60,000 bases of DNA, taken from Bolinopsis microptera (lineage: Eukaryota > Ctenophora > Tentaculata > Lobata > Bolinopsidae). The notes beneath the pieces were generated by a model, which did no database searches, had not been told where the DNA came from, and saw nothing but the letters and a program-made list of their open reading frames with translations. Below, one piece after another: positions 12,201 to 22,600 of this stretch. Where the stretch lies: NCBI RefSeq assembly GCF_026151205.1, contig NC_087072.1, positions 5,196,084-5,256,083 of the forward strand, written 5' to 3'. The position numbers and the translations under genes are program-made. How positions within the stretch are numbered: the stretch's first letter is position 1; every line of letters begins with the position of its first letter.

Positions 12201-13675
12201 GGTTCTGTTGTAATGTTATTACTTTCAATTACCTCATTATCATGCTAGCTTTTATAATCACATGATTATTAAACTATTGGCATCTAATTATGTTCTAGGC
12301 CATCATGTCACAATATAAAACATGGAAGACTTTGTTAAAGACCTAATCCGTGTGATCTCTGTTTTCATAAAATTTAAAATGTTAAATTACGTAACTAAAC
12401 CAACGAAACTCGCTTCAATCTTTAACCAACTCTAAAAATACTGCAACGCGTTAACGTTCGGTACTTAGCAAGATATATGCCGTGATTATTGCTCAGCTTT
12501 AATGTAATTAGGCTCGATCAATAACAGCTTAATATTAATATCGATGCTTCTTGCTTGCTTTTTGTCTAGTGCTTCGCAAACTGTTCGTTTGCTTCAGCAA
12601 ATCATGTTCAATTTATGTTTACCATGGTTAAAAGTTGGACTCGAAACATATTGCGTGCTATGAAAATTGTCGCATAAAATGCCTTCTAAGATATACATTA
12701 TGCATTCGAGATGAATCTCTTCATTCAAGATTCTCATTGCTTGAGAAGTCAGCAGTTTGCAACTCGCTTTTGTTACAACATAATAAATTAACAAAAGGCT
12801 CCGTTTTCAATTTTACGCTCCAAACTGTGTCGTGGGGACAGTTCAGCTGACGTTACTTACATCATCACAACATTGAACCTGACTAATGAAACTCCACAGC
12901 CGCACGGAAAGTTGTGTCAACCTAATGATAAAGGGACAAGAAAGCACTGTAGTAGCCGGTAATTACTTATGTGCTCACTCTACACAATACTATCTACATT
13001 GTTCTCAGCCAACCAGTTCCACCAGCCATGAGGTTACATTGACTAATCTATCTCGCTGTTCAATATTGATCCTTTTGTCTCTTTGTGCATTCCGAGCCTT
13101 TTGTCATTTTAGCCTATTGTGGAGAATTCAATCATTATAATTATCATAAAACATTTATTTTTATTCGATCATTATTCGGCCAGTCTTAAATAACTCTAAG
13201 TTAATTAAAGACGTTTTATCTTTTAGTCTATTGTTGCTTTCACCGAGACTCTGCCATAATGCTTATAAATGGTGATTTTTTACATCACCAATGTTAAACT
13301 TAATACTTCCCCGCTGAAATTTACAATGTAAGTGGTGGTCGGATGAATGTTGTTCTCGGTAAAGTTAAACAATTGCTGCTCAGGCGATGAGTTGTTTAAC
13401 TCTGGAGCAGTTTGGGTTCACTAAACTGCAGCATTTAAAATGTCATTGAACTAACAGTTATAAAGTTATGATAGTGTGCTGCAAACTAAAAAGCAACAGT
13501 TATGGAGACAAGTGATCTTAACCAGTGTTGTCATATGAAATTGAACTCTCATATTTAACGACTTCTGTTTAAAAATGGCGATATTTTCATTGGACCCACG
13601 TCCCACTTTTAAAAGATCACCTTTCACCAATAATGGTTTTAAATTTCAAATGGTTCATTTTGTTTACAATTGGTT

Positions 13676-13882
13676 AATACTGGTTACTGTAGGTTACTGT
13701 AGGTTACTATTGGTTACTGTAGGTTACTATTGGTTACTTCTGTTCACTATTTGTTAATATTTGTAACTATTGGTTACCACTGGTTACTACTGGTTACTAC
13801 TGGTTACTACTGGTTACTAATGGTTACTAATGGTTACTAATGGTTACTAATGGTTACTAATGGTTATTAATGGTAACTGCTG
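13676..13882. repeat. Tandem repeat, unit GGTTACTaxT (10 bp)
   Basis: About twenty copies of a 10-bp unit GGTTACTNNT. They grade from GGTTACTGTA to GGTTACTACT to GGTTACTAAT in blocks, which suggests several rounds of local expansion. Confidence 0.8.
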
Positions 13883-14935
13883 GTTACTCCACACAATCAC
13901 GGCACACATCACTACCACCACAAATCACTACCACCACAAATCATGGCCCAGTTGATGAGATCGCACACGAATATCCCCCTGATCACTTGTTAAACTCAGT
14001 GCCAGCACATTATCAGCTATTACTGTGATTTGCCCTTCTTGGTAAGACTTGTATTGTAGCGCTTCCTCGCTCTTCTCTGCTCCGCCCTGTTTTTCATGTT
14101 ACCAATACTATTGTTTTCTGGGTGCTATTATATGCATTGTATGTGTGGTGTATTTGATGTTGGTAGAAACCGGCAAGCACAATTGTCGTTCCTTTTGTGT
14201 CTGTGTTACGAACTCGTGGGAACAGGGAAATACCTATTGCTGCAGGGCGACTGATTTTGCCAATTTTACCAACAGTCATGGTCTAATGACTACTGGCACT
14301 CTGAATACGATCGAGTTGTCGATCTTAGCAATAATAATTGTACGCAGATCTTTACTTCCACTTCTCAGATTCGCCAGACGTCTCTCTATTATCTAATTCT
14401 GTGTCGTTGTTACTTTTTATCCATATCAACTCCAGCCCGGGCTAATTTTATTTTATTAGCCAGCTGTTCAGGTTGTGGTTTAAGTTGTCCCCTCCCAAAC
14501 AATTCCTTGTCACACATCCCCGTTTATTGGTACATTAGCGTATTAAACGTGACAAGTCTCTCAACTAAAGTACATAGCACCCAGTGTCACCAGGTTCCCA
14601 GGTGCATTGTTGTTAATGCTCTTAGTGCTCTTACTATGTGCAGCTTGTGCTTTAACCACTTTCTTCTAGTCTCTGTCAAACGGATTACCTTAGTATTTAC
14701 TGGATTTCCCCGAATTAAATGTTTGAATTTGCCGCAATGTGCTGACCTGCAACTCTGCAACTTGTGACCTTTTCACGAGTGACCCGGCTTCTATTATAGT
14801 TTGTATCAAGCTTTAGCTAATCAAACCTTATTTAGGCCGAGTTACTGAGAGTTCAGTGAAAGTTTCTTCTTCAAATTCAATTGATCACGTTGAACCAATG
14901 GTTGGTCTGTCAAGTATTGAATATTCATGCGCCCA

Positions 14936-14986
14936 TTTCTTTGGACAATTTCTTTGGACAATTTCTTTGGACAATTTCTTTGAACA
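14936..14986. repeat. Four tandem copies of TTTCTTTGGACAA
   Basis: Four head-to-tail copies of a 13-bp unit. The last has GAACAA in place of GGACAA. Confidence 0.8.
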
Positions 14987-15227
14987 ATCCCCGTTGTTAA
15001 AGGAATTAACACCCTCGTGAAATGTCACCTGATGCCTTATGAAAGTATCTTTAAAAGGGGAATAAGCCTAGGCTCATAACACCAAGGCCTCGTTCTAATT
15101 TGTATTGAAAAGCACTAATACAGACTGTTGTTTACTCAACACAAATTAGTTGTCTAGGTGATTCCACATTTTTACTTATTATTTTGTACGCTGCTTTTTC
15201 TTTTACCATTTTATTCTCCAAGTGCTA

Positions 15228-15572
15228 ATTGCAGAGCACTTTACTGTGCACCTCACTTTATCAGCTCAGTAACCGGTTGAAAAGCACTTTACTGTGCACC
15301 TCACTTTATCAGCTCAGTAGTCAGTAACCGGTTGCAGAGCACTTTACTGTGCACCTCACTTTATCAGTTCAGTAACCAGTTGCAGAGCACTTTACTGTGC
15401 ACCTCACTTTATCAGCTCAGTAACCAGTTGCAGAGCACTTTACTGTGCACCTCACTTTATCAGCTCAGTAACCGGTTGCAGAGCACTTTACTGTGCACCT
15501 CACTTTATCAGCTCAGTAACCAGTTGCAGAGCACTTTACTGTGCACCTCACTTTATCAGCTCAGTAACCGGT
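15228..15572. repeat. 48-bp minisatellite next to the giant palindrome
   Basis: Seven copies of a 48-bp unit with the fixed core GAGCACTTTACTGTGCACCT and a variable AACCGGTT/AACCAGTT end. The core GCAC-TTTACT-GTGC is a small hairpin. The array ends 59 bp before the left tip of the large inverted-repeat element. The unit is a multiple of three, so a 16-residue repeating frame exists on the plus strand; I treat it as fortuitous. Confidence 0.9.
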
Positions 15573-16257
15573 TATTTTTAACGCTACGAAGAGGTACCGA
15601 TAGTCGGATCCCAACCGTTCTAAAAGGCTATCTCGTTAGCTTTTCGTGTTAAAAGCGATTTCTCAACGGTTATCACCTCTCTAGATGATTCTTAAAACAT
15701 TTGGACTTCATTGCATTTTTGAAATAAATGCAATGAGGGCGTTTTCGGCCACACCCTTTTTCAGGGTTTCGCGGTCACTCGAATTTTTGTATTTCAGCCC
15801 AGGAAGGTCTTAAAGACTATTCCGATACACCAAAATATGCCTAATAGCCACATTTATATACAACTTATGAAGCAAAATATACCTTAAAATGCTTCGTTTC
15901 GGAAATATGGCCGAAAAACGGTTTTTGGCTTGACGCAGTTCATAATTTCCGTGATTTTTGGCATTTCCGTCTAGGAAGGTCGTAGAGACTATTCTGATAC
16001 ACTAAAATGTACATAATGGCCACATTTATATACAACTTATAAAGCAACATATACCCTAAAAGACTTATTTTCGGAAATGTGGCTGAAAAACGGATTTTTG
16101 CCGAGCGAACAATGACAATATTCACAAATGGGCTATTGGACTGTTAACTAGAAAGGTCTTAAAGACTCATGAGCAACACAGCATTTGTCACAAGATGTAA
16201 GATGACTCACTTTGTGTCCAGAAACACCTACAAAAATTGGAGAATGATCTACTTTAT

Positions 16258-16837
16258 TGGGCATCTTTCTTAATGGGCCAGGCCAGCAGCATATTTGTGT
16301 CTTACGAAAGGGCAATTTTACAAAATTACGGTTCTTTAGTAAAGTTCAATGGGTCAGTTGCTAACAGCAAATTGTTCGCAATTGCCGACTCATGCACATC
16401 ATATACTCAAAAACGCTCACTTTAGGAGTCATTAATAAATAACTACTACATGATTTGTGAAAACTCCAACAATTTTTCCTTGGCACCAATTTAAATAAAA
16501 TGTGTGACGTGCCGGACCAAAATTCAACTTCAAACTTTTTATTTATTCATGTCATGAAACCATGATATATGTTCCAAGAATACCGGACCTAAAATAAATC
16601 GACACTGGATCTGGGCCAGATTGTTGCTTGACCGCTGACCAGTACCCCACTTTATAATTATGATTGATTTCGCTGCCTCGACCAATATTGGTCTGTAATC
16701 CCTGGATTGAGATCTGTTGGCCGTAGTTTAATTTAGCTAATTTCCTATAATACCGCAGTGGTTTGGTTCCCACTTCAGAATGACCCCATATTCTTTTTTT
16801 CAGTCGCATAGATTTTCCCATCGTATGATAATGGGCA
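16258..16837. mobile_element. 568-bp insertion inside left arm of the palindrome
   Basis: The left arm is interrupted between TTTATTGGGCA (ending 16263) and GTATCGAGATAGCC (from 16838), whereas the right arm reads straight through the same point. TGGGCA is present on both sides of the extra DNA (16258-16263 and 16832-16837) but once in the right arm, which is what a 6-bp target duplication predicts. The inserted 16264-16831 has no obvious terminal inverted repeat, A-tail or coding frame that I recognise. Confidence 0.7.
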
Positions 16838-17167
16838 GTATCGAGATAGCCCGACCACTGGTCCGCGGACCACTGTCCGCGGACCACTGTCTGCGGACCA
16901 CTGTCTACCAGATCATATTACTGTATAATAACAGTATCCCCTGAATCAAGCAACAGGTGTTTGTGAATAGTTGATTGGTTACCAGATCATATGAATGGTA
17001 TGTATGGTATCTTGGATGCAATTAGTTACGACTAGCATAATTAATTGTAGCGTAGTAAATTACTGGATCAAACTATTGATTACGATTCAAATGTGGTCTC
17101 TCGGATATAATTAGTTACGAATAATATTGATTGCTCAATGAAATAAATGATTACGATTAAAATGTGG

Positions 17168-17174
17168 TATATAA
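17168..17174 (+). promoter_or_regulatory. TATA box of transposase fragment
   Basis: TATATAA lies 69 bp before the ATG of the zinc-ribbon frame in the loop of the large palindrome. Placement suggests the native promoter of the parent transposase gene was kept. Confidence 0.4.
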
Positions 17175-17242
17175 GTCGTTCGTTTTTGGTGAAGTATTAT
17201 CAGTTGCCATCATCAACAACAACAACTATTCCAATTCCTGAC

Positions 17243-17416
17243 ATGGTACTCTTCTGTCTAATGGACGAAATTAATGGACCCACCGCCTCCCTAGAGAATG
17301 CTAGAGACTTCCTATTCCAGAAAAACCTCCTAAAGAGCTCCATGTCCTGTCCTGGGTGTAATGCATCTATGTCCCTGGTTCCCTGCTCGTCCTCGAATAC
17401 TGTTATTATACAGTAA
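17243..17416 (+). pseudogene. ISXO2/Merlin-like transposase, N-terminal zinc-ribbon fragment
   Basis: The 57-residue frame contains DFLFQKNLLKSSMSCPGCNA followed by MSL. This matches the start of ISXO2-like (IS1016/Merlin) transposases: a helix ending in a hydrophobic Leu-Leu, then CPxCxxxMxL, the first knuckle of a zinc ribbon. The usual continuation (a second Cys pair after an Asp-Gly-x-x-Trp stretch, then the DDE nuclease) is missing. The frame instead runs into the right inverted-repeat arm, whose sequence supplies the last six residues and the stop. It is therefore a truncated gene, perhaps a first exon caught by an internal deletion. The family call rests on one motif and should be tested by profile search. 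Confidence 0.6.
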
Positions 17417-18115
17417 TATGATCTGGTAGACAGTGGTCCGCGGACAGTGGTCCGCGGACCAGTGGTCGGGCTATCTCGATACTGCCCAATAAAGTAGATC
17501 AATCTCCAATTTTTGTAGGTGTTTCTGGACACAAAGTGAGTCATCTTACATCTTGTGACAAATGCTGTGTTGCTCATGAGTCTTTAAGACCTTTCTAGTT
17601 AACAGTCCAATAGCCCATTTGTGAATATTGTCATTGTTCGCTCGGCAAAAATCCATTTTTCAGCCACATTTCCGAAGATAAGTCTTTTAGGGTATATGTT
17701 GCTTTATAAGTTGTATATAAATGTGGCCATTATGTACATTTTAGTGTATCAGAATAGTCTCTACGACCTTCCTAGGCGGAAATGCCAAAAATCACGGAAA
17801 TTATGAACTGCGTCAAGCCAAAAACCGTTTTTCGGCCATATTTCCGAAACGAAGCATTTTAAGGTATATGTTGCTTCATAAGTTGTATATAAATGTGGCT
17901 ATTAGGCATATTTTGGTGTATCGGAATAGTCTTTAAGACCTTCCTGTGCTGAAATACAAAAATTCGAGTGACCGAGAAACCCTGAAAAAGGGTGTGGCCG
18001 AAAACGCCCTCATTGCATTTATTTCAAAAATGCAATGAAGTCCAAATGTTTTAAGAATCATCTAGAGAGGTGATAACCGTTGAGAAATCGCTTTTAACAC
18101 GAAAAGCTAACGAGA

Positions 18116-19659
18116 CCGGCCGTTCCTAACTCGACTTCATTGTTAATTCACTGATTCGTTGGGTACAAATTACATTAGCACTCTTTGTAAGTTCTATTCA
18201 TGTCACGGCTATCTTACGTGTAACTTGACACTGGTACTGTGCAGCATATTTTCAAAGTCTTTTATAAGTCTTATATATTCCAAATTTGCCACATCCTTTC
18301 TGTGTAGTACTCACTCGTACCTCTTGCATTCAGACCTTCATGTGTTTCGATGTAACATTAGAAGTATTATCACTTGTTTTCAATACGGTCCACATAGAAC
18401 ACATACCAACTATACCTTATACACGCCTGCTGCTCACCTAGCTGTTTGAGTGGATTGTGTGAATTGTATGGGTGCCAGCTATTTCCTATCGCTAAATATA
18501 CCGATCGCTACGTACGCTCCGCAATCCAATTTGATTACCTTTTAATTTGTGCTTGTACGCTCTTTTGGAGATATACATCAGACAATCACAGAATCTGGTG
18601 TATTTCGGTGCAGTTACACATTATTTTAGCCAGTTTTGTTTTCTCCGACAGTTTTTCACCTTATTTATATTAGTTCATGGTTATAAGGTATGAAGCTCAA
18701 CTCTGAGAGCAGGCTTGTAGGAAGTTTCAACTAGTCTGTCTACACTTTACACTCTGGAATGTGCAGCAACAGCAGCGTGCTAATGCTACTAATAACAGTG
18801 TTTAGCTTATCATATCAGCACTTGAGCTTGTACAATTAGGAGATGACAGTGTGTTGTTGTTTAACAAGGGAAGCACTGATTAGAGCTTACAGGCCTCTTC
18901 ATATCAGTAATTCTTGTTTATCATCTTCCAATATCAAATACTGATGTGCTGACTCTTAGGCCTTTGGCGGGATATGATCGGGCCTGTATTTCTGCGTGTA
19001 AGCACACTAACAACAAAGTGCCGGAGCTGAAGCTCGTTTCTTCCATTTCGACATAGTAGCTTCTCCTAATAGGCAAACTATATATTATAGTGTGTCATAC
19101 TCTCATTATAGACCGACGACTGAGGGTTGTATATAATAGTAAACTTAAAGCTAAGTCACGTGACGTAATAAACGGCAGCGAAAAGTTTGTAATTGAGTAA
19201 TTAGGTAGGTCACATAGGCAGGTAATTGATCTCACGTTTGAAACTTGTGAGGGGGCAAGAAGCGGCTTCTTGAAGAAGCGGCTACATTCTTCTTGAAGAA
19301 GCGGCTACATTCTTCTTGAAGAAGCGGCTACATTCTTCTTGAAGAAGCGGCTACATTATTTTGAGCTGTCTTACGTTGTCACATATCGCTCGGTTTGTTT
19401 AATGTTTGAATAATTACAAACTTTTTTGTTGTTAGTCAATTCGATCTAAGATTGCCCGAATAGAAATTCTAAACTTATATTTATGTATTTAATTTAATTA
19501 ATTGTATCAGGGATGCCTGGTATAGCTCGGATGAATATTTAGAATTCTGAACCAAAAGAACCTGCTGCATGCCCCCAAAAGTGGTAACGAAGCGGCAGAT
19601 TTGATAAGGGTGCTTCTTGAAAGGGAGCACCTTACTCGTCTCAACTTGGTGTTCTTTCG
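18116..19659. other. Gene-free stretch upstream of sulfotransferase gene 1
   Basis: No supportable exon. The only structure is the 23-bp array at 19258-19355. The promoter of the downstream gene should lie near its end, but I see no clear TATA box. Confidence 0.35.
19258..19355. repeat. 23-bp tandem repeat, core CTTCTTGAAGAAGCGGCTACATT
   Basis: Four near-identical head-to-tail copies. Each contains the palindrome TTCTTGAAGAA, which resembles an inverted GAA heat-shock-element triplet (nTTCnnGAAn). It lies about 300 bp upstream of the first sulfotransferase exon. Confidence 0.75.
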
Positions 19660-22600
19660 ATGCAAGCAGCCAAAAGATATGTACTAGTGGCTTTCCTATC
19701 TATACTACTGATTCTAGGTCAGCGATTGGTACTTTTGTTTATTACTTAAACAGCTAGAATTTTAATCAAACATTATCGGTTTTGAGCTTGAGATTTTGGT
19801 TTATACTCCTGTTTAAATACTAAAAACAACAAATGTTAGCCACGATATCCTAACAGCTAACTATCCCAGGTTACCTTTACATACCGGAGGAGACTAGCGT
19901 GTCACTTGGTAGTGAGCTATCACGTGATCATTCACCTGAGACAACCAGAGGAAACGATGAAGCTTTATGGAACCGTATGGGAGAGCCAAATAGGGAAGCT
20001 TTTGCTGGTGCTCAATCTTCCTTAGGTAACTGGTAATATTACCCTACGTCGTTAGAGCTGTCCAAAGTTCCAGATACGCTCCTTAACTGTTTGAAGTTCG
20101 ATCTTAGATTACAAATATATAAACAAAATGTAATGGTTTGTAACCTGCCACATCATAATTAATGACTATGTAAACAGTTCAAATTAATTTTTAAAAACCT
20201 TATCACCACCAGGTTCTAAATATAAACTACAAACACAACCGGAAGAAACGAATACCCAAATCGCTGCAGACAAACAATCCACACCTCTAGAGCAACAACA
20301 ACTAGACTCCAACCCTCAGAAAAACCAACCCTCGAACCCTCAGCCAGCGCCAAACCTCGAAGTCAATAACTATCAGGAAACGAAGAAGCCGGACTCTGCT
20401 GGAGATAGCGAGGATATCACAGCAAATAAACAAGGCCGCCCAATCGAGGGTGGGTTCAAGTATGACGGGCATGACGAAATAGCTACTGATGTTGTACCTC
20501 ACCTGAAGCAGCTAATGATAGATACGGGATTGAAGCTGAAGCAGCTGGATTCGCTGTATAACATATCCAGGGTTACTCACGTGGATCTTCACAATGTCAC
20601 TTACCTTGATAACTACTACAGATACAACTATCAGGTTTTTGTACTTCGAGTTTGTTGGAGATGGACGTCCTCTCTAGAATTGGAAATGTCGCTTTCTTCT
20701 TAAAAGAGCGTTATATTTCTTCCAAGAATTTCTGGGATGATAACGAACTAAATAAATATATTTGTAAATATAAATTTCATTTCAGGTTATTGAAGAGAGG
20801 CTTGCAAAAAGGATGAAAAACGTACGAAATGTTTGCGAGCAGATTAATTTCAAGAGGTCCACTCAGTACAATCTCTATCAATTCAAGTATGTATAGAATG
20901 GTGCACTGGTTTCCTTTTTTGAGCTACAGTCTGTTTGAATATAAATTAACTCTTGTAAACTGCGGAGCCAATTGTATGAAATTGTTTCATAACACAAATA
21001 TGACGTCATGTTTTGCGATATGACGTCACAATTTGTGACGTCACAACTCTAACTAAACCCCCTTCCAGTGATATTGGGCTCACGTGGTGTCCCGTGTTCA
21101 AATCAGGTAGTACCACTTGGAGGAACTACTTCATAGACAAGTACGTGCCCAACCCACCTGAGGAGTACAACCTGAACCTGCTCAAACCTCACCAGCTACC
21201 GGGGGTAAGTAATTGTTTAGAGGAACTTAGTTGTTGGTTCTGTTTTGTTAAAATTATGATGTTATAACGCCATTGATAATGGAGTTTGTTCTTTATACGT
21301 CAGTGGTTAATTATGGTGTTAGATTCGTTTGATACCATTGTGCTCTAGATGCCTATAGGTAATTATATATATATATTGTAAATTTTTATATTTATCGATT
21401 TCCTTTTGCAGTCTACGAAGCGGAGGATCGAAGATATGAAACAGCATTTTCGCGACGAGAATGAAGAGAATATACGTTTTACCATAGTCAGACATCCGTA
21501 CTCAAGGCTGGTTAGTTTGAGAAGCTATTTTTAGACGTGTTAGAACTTAGAGGTCAAAAATATGGTTTCGATAATTGTTACAACATTACACACCATGATG
21601 ATCAGATATGTTTGACAGCTCTGATCTCTACTGTATCTCTCATGAAATGCTATACTTTGATGGAACATAGGAAGATACGAGATGAGCTCCAGTTTTCAAA
21701 TGCTCCCTAATCCCTGATAATCATTATAATAGATAATCTTTATCTGACCTTGACCCATGTCCCCAGGTGAGCCACGTAAAGAGCTCAGGACGAGATCACG
21801 AGATGGTGAACCAGCGAGGACTCTGGATAGAGAGTTCCATAGTGTCCAGCAGAGCTCACCTTGCTGCTAACAATGCTGACTTATTTAGATACAAGTCTGA
21901 GTTCACAATGTACTTTAACTGGGTGAGTTATCAAATTCTGAGGCGTTCCATCATTAAAAATACCAAGTTCTGTTTGATTTTCTGCGCTATAACTGGATCA
22001 TGTTCATACTAATATAATATAACTAGAGTGTAATGGTAACCGTATAACCAGTAAGTAAAATTCATCGTAAAAAGGGCCAAACATGGCAGATTTAAGGCTT
22101 AAAATGCCTATAACTCAAAAAGTATTGATCAGTTTTTTTGAAATAATTTTTACAGGATCGTAATCAGCTTGGTAAGACGAATCTTTTAGTACCAAATTTA
22201 TAATAGTTAAAGACACAAAATTTGTAAAAAAATGTGTACAATTTGTACAAAATTTATATTAGGGGGGACCCTTGTGTTCGAGCTAGAAAATTATTTAAGA
22301 CAATTTGTCTTCTAAAATCACCTATTTGGTACTAAAAGATTCGTCTTCTCAAGCTGATTACGATTCTGTAAAAATTATTTCAAAAAAACTGATACTTTGT
22401 GAGTTATAGGCATTTTAAGCCTTAAATCTGCCATGTTTGGCCCTTTTTACGATGAATTTTACTAAGTCGTTTGAGGCCACATTTCATACCTTAAAACTCA
22501 AAATTGAGAGAAATCCTGTTCCAAAAAGTTGGATATGATCATCAGCTACACTCACAAGAATTTTTGAAGCGATATCTTATGACCTGAGTGAATGGTAAAA

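Larger units (their letters stand above)
7361..15227. other. About 7.9 kb without a recognisable gene
   Basis: Only short frames with low-complexity or hydrophobic translations occur here, and none has paired splice sites or a familiar motif on either strand. The region does hold small tandem arrays (listed separately) and short palindromes. One is CACGTTGCAA with its complement three bases later near 10401-10423. The other is a nested ACTAGT-rich inverted repeat near 10262-10300. Confidence 0.4.
15631..18115. mobile_element. 2.5-kb palindromic DNA transposon derivative
   Basis: The left arm starts TCTCGTTAGCTTTTCGTGTT at 15631 and the right arm ends with its complement at 18115. The left arm (15631-16263 plus 16838-16937) and right arm (17398-18115) match closely. 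The small length difference equals one extra 15-bp GTCCGCGGACCACT-type unit on the left. Each arm carries two diverged direct copies of a block of about 170 bp (GGAAGGTCTTAAAGACTATT… and GGAAGGTCGTAGAGACTATT…). The loop (16938-17397) holds a TATA box and a transposase fragment. I found no clean target duplication. I infer an internally deleted, non-autonomous element with very long terminal inverted repeats. Confidence 0.8.

Noticed and set aside
15332-15652. Plus-strand frame with a 16-residue repeat
   Set aside because: It is fully explained by the 48-bp minisatellite.
16552-16887. 111-residue minus-strand frame in the inserted segment and left arm
   Set aside because: It crosses the insertion boundary into the inverted-repeat arm and shows no recognisable domain.
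15940-17806. Two nearly identical 61-residue frames on opposite strands
   Set aside because: They lie in the inverted arms of the palindrome and are copies of each other with no motif.
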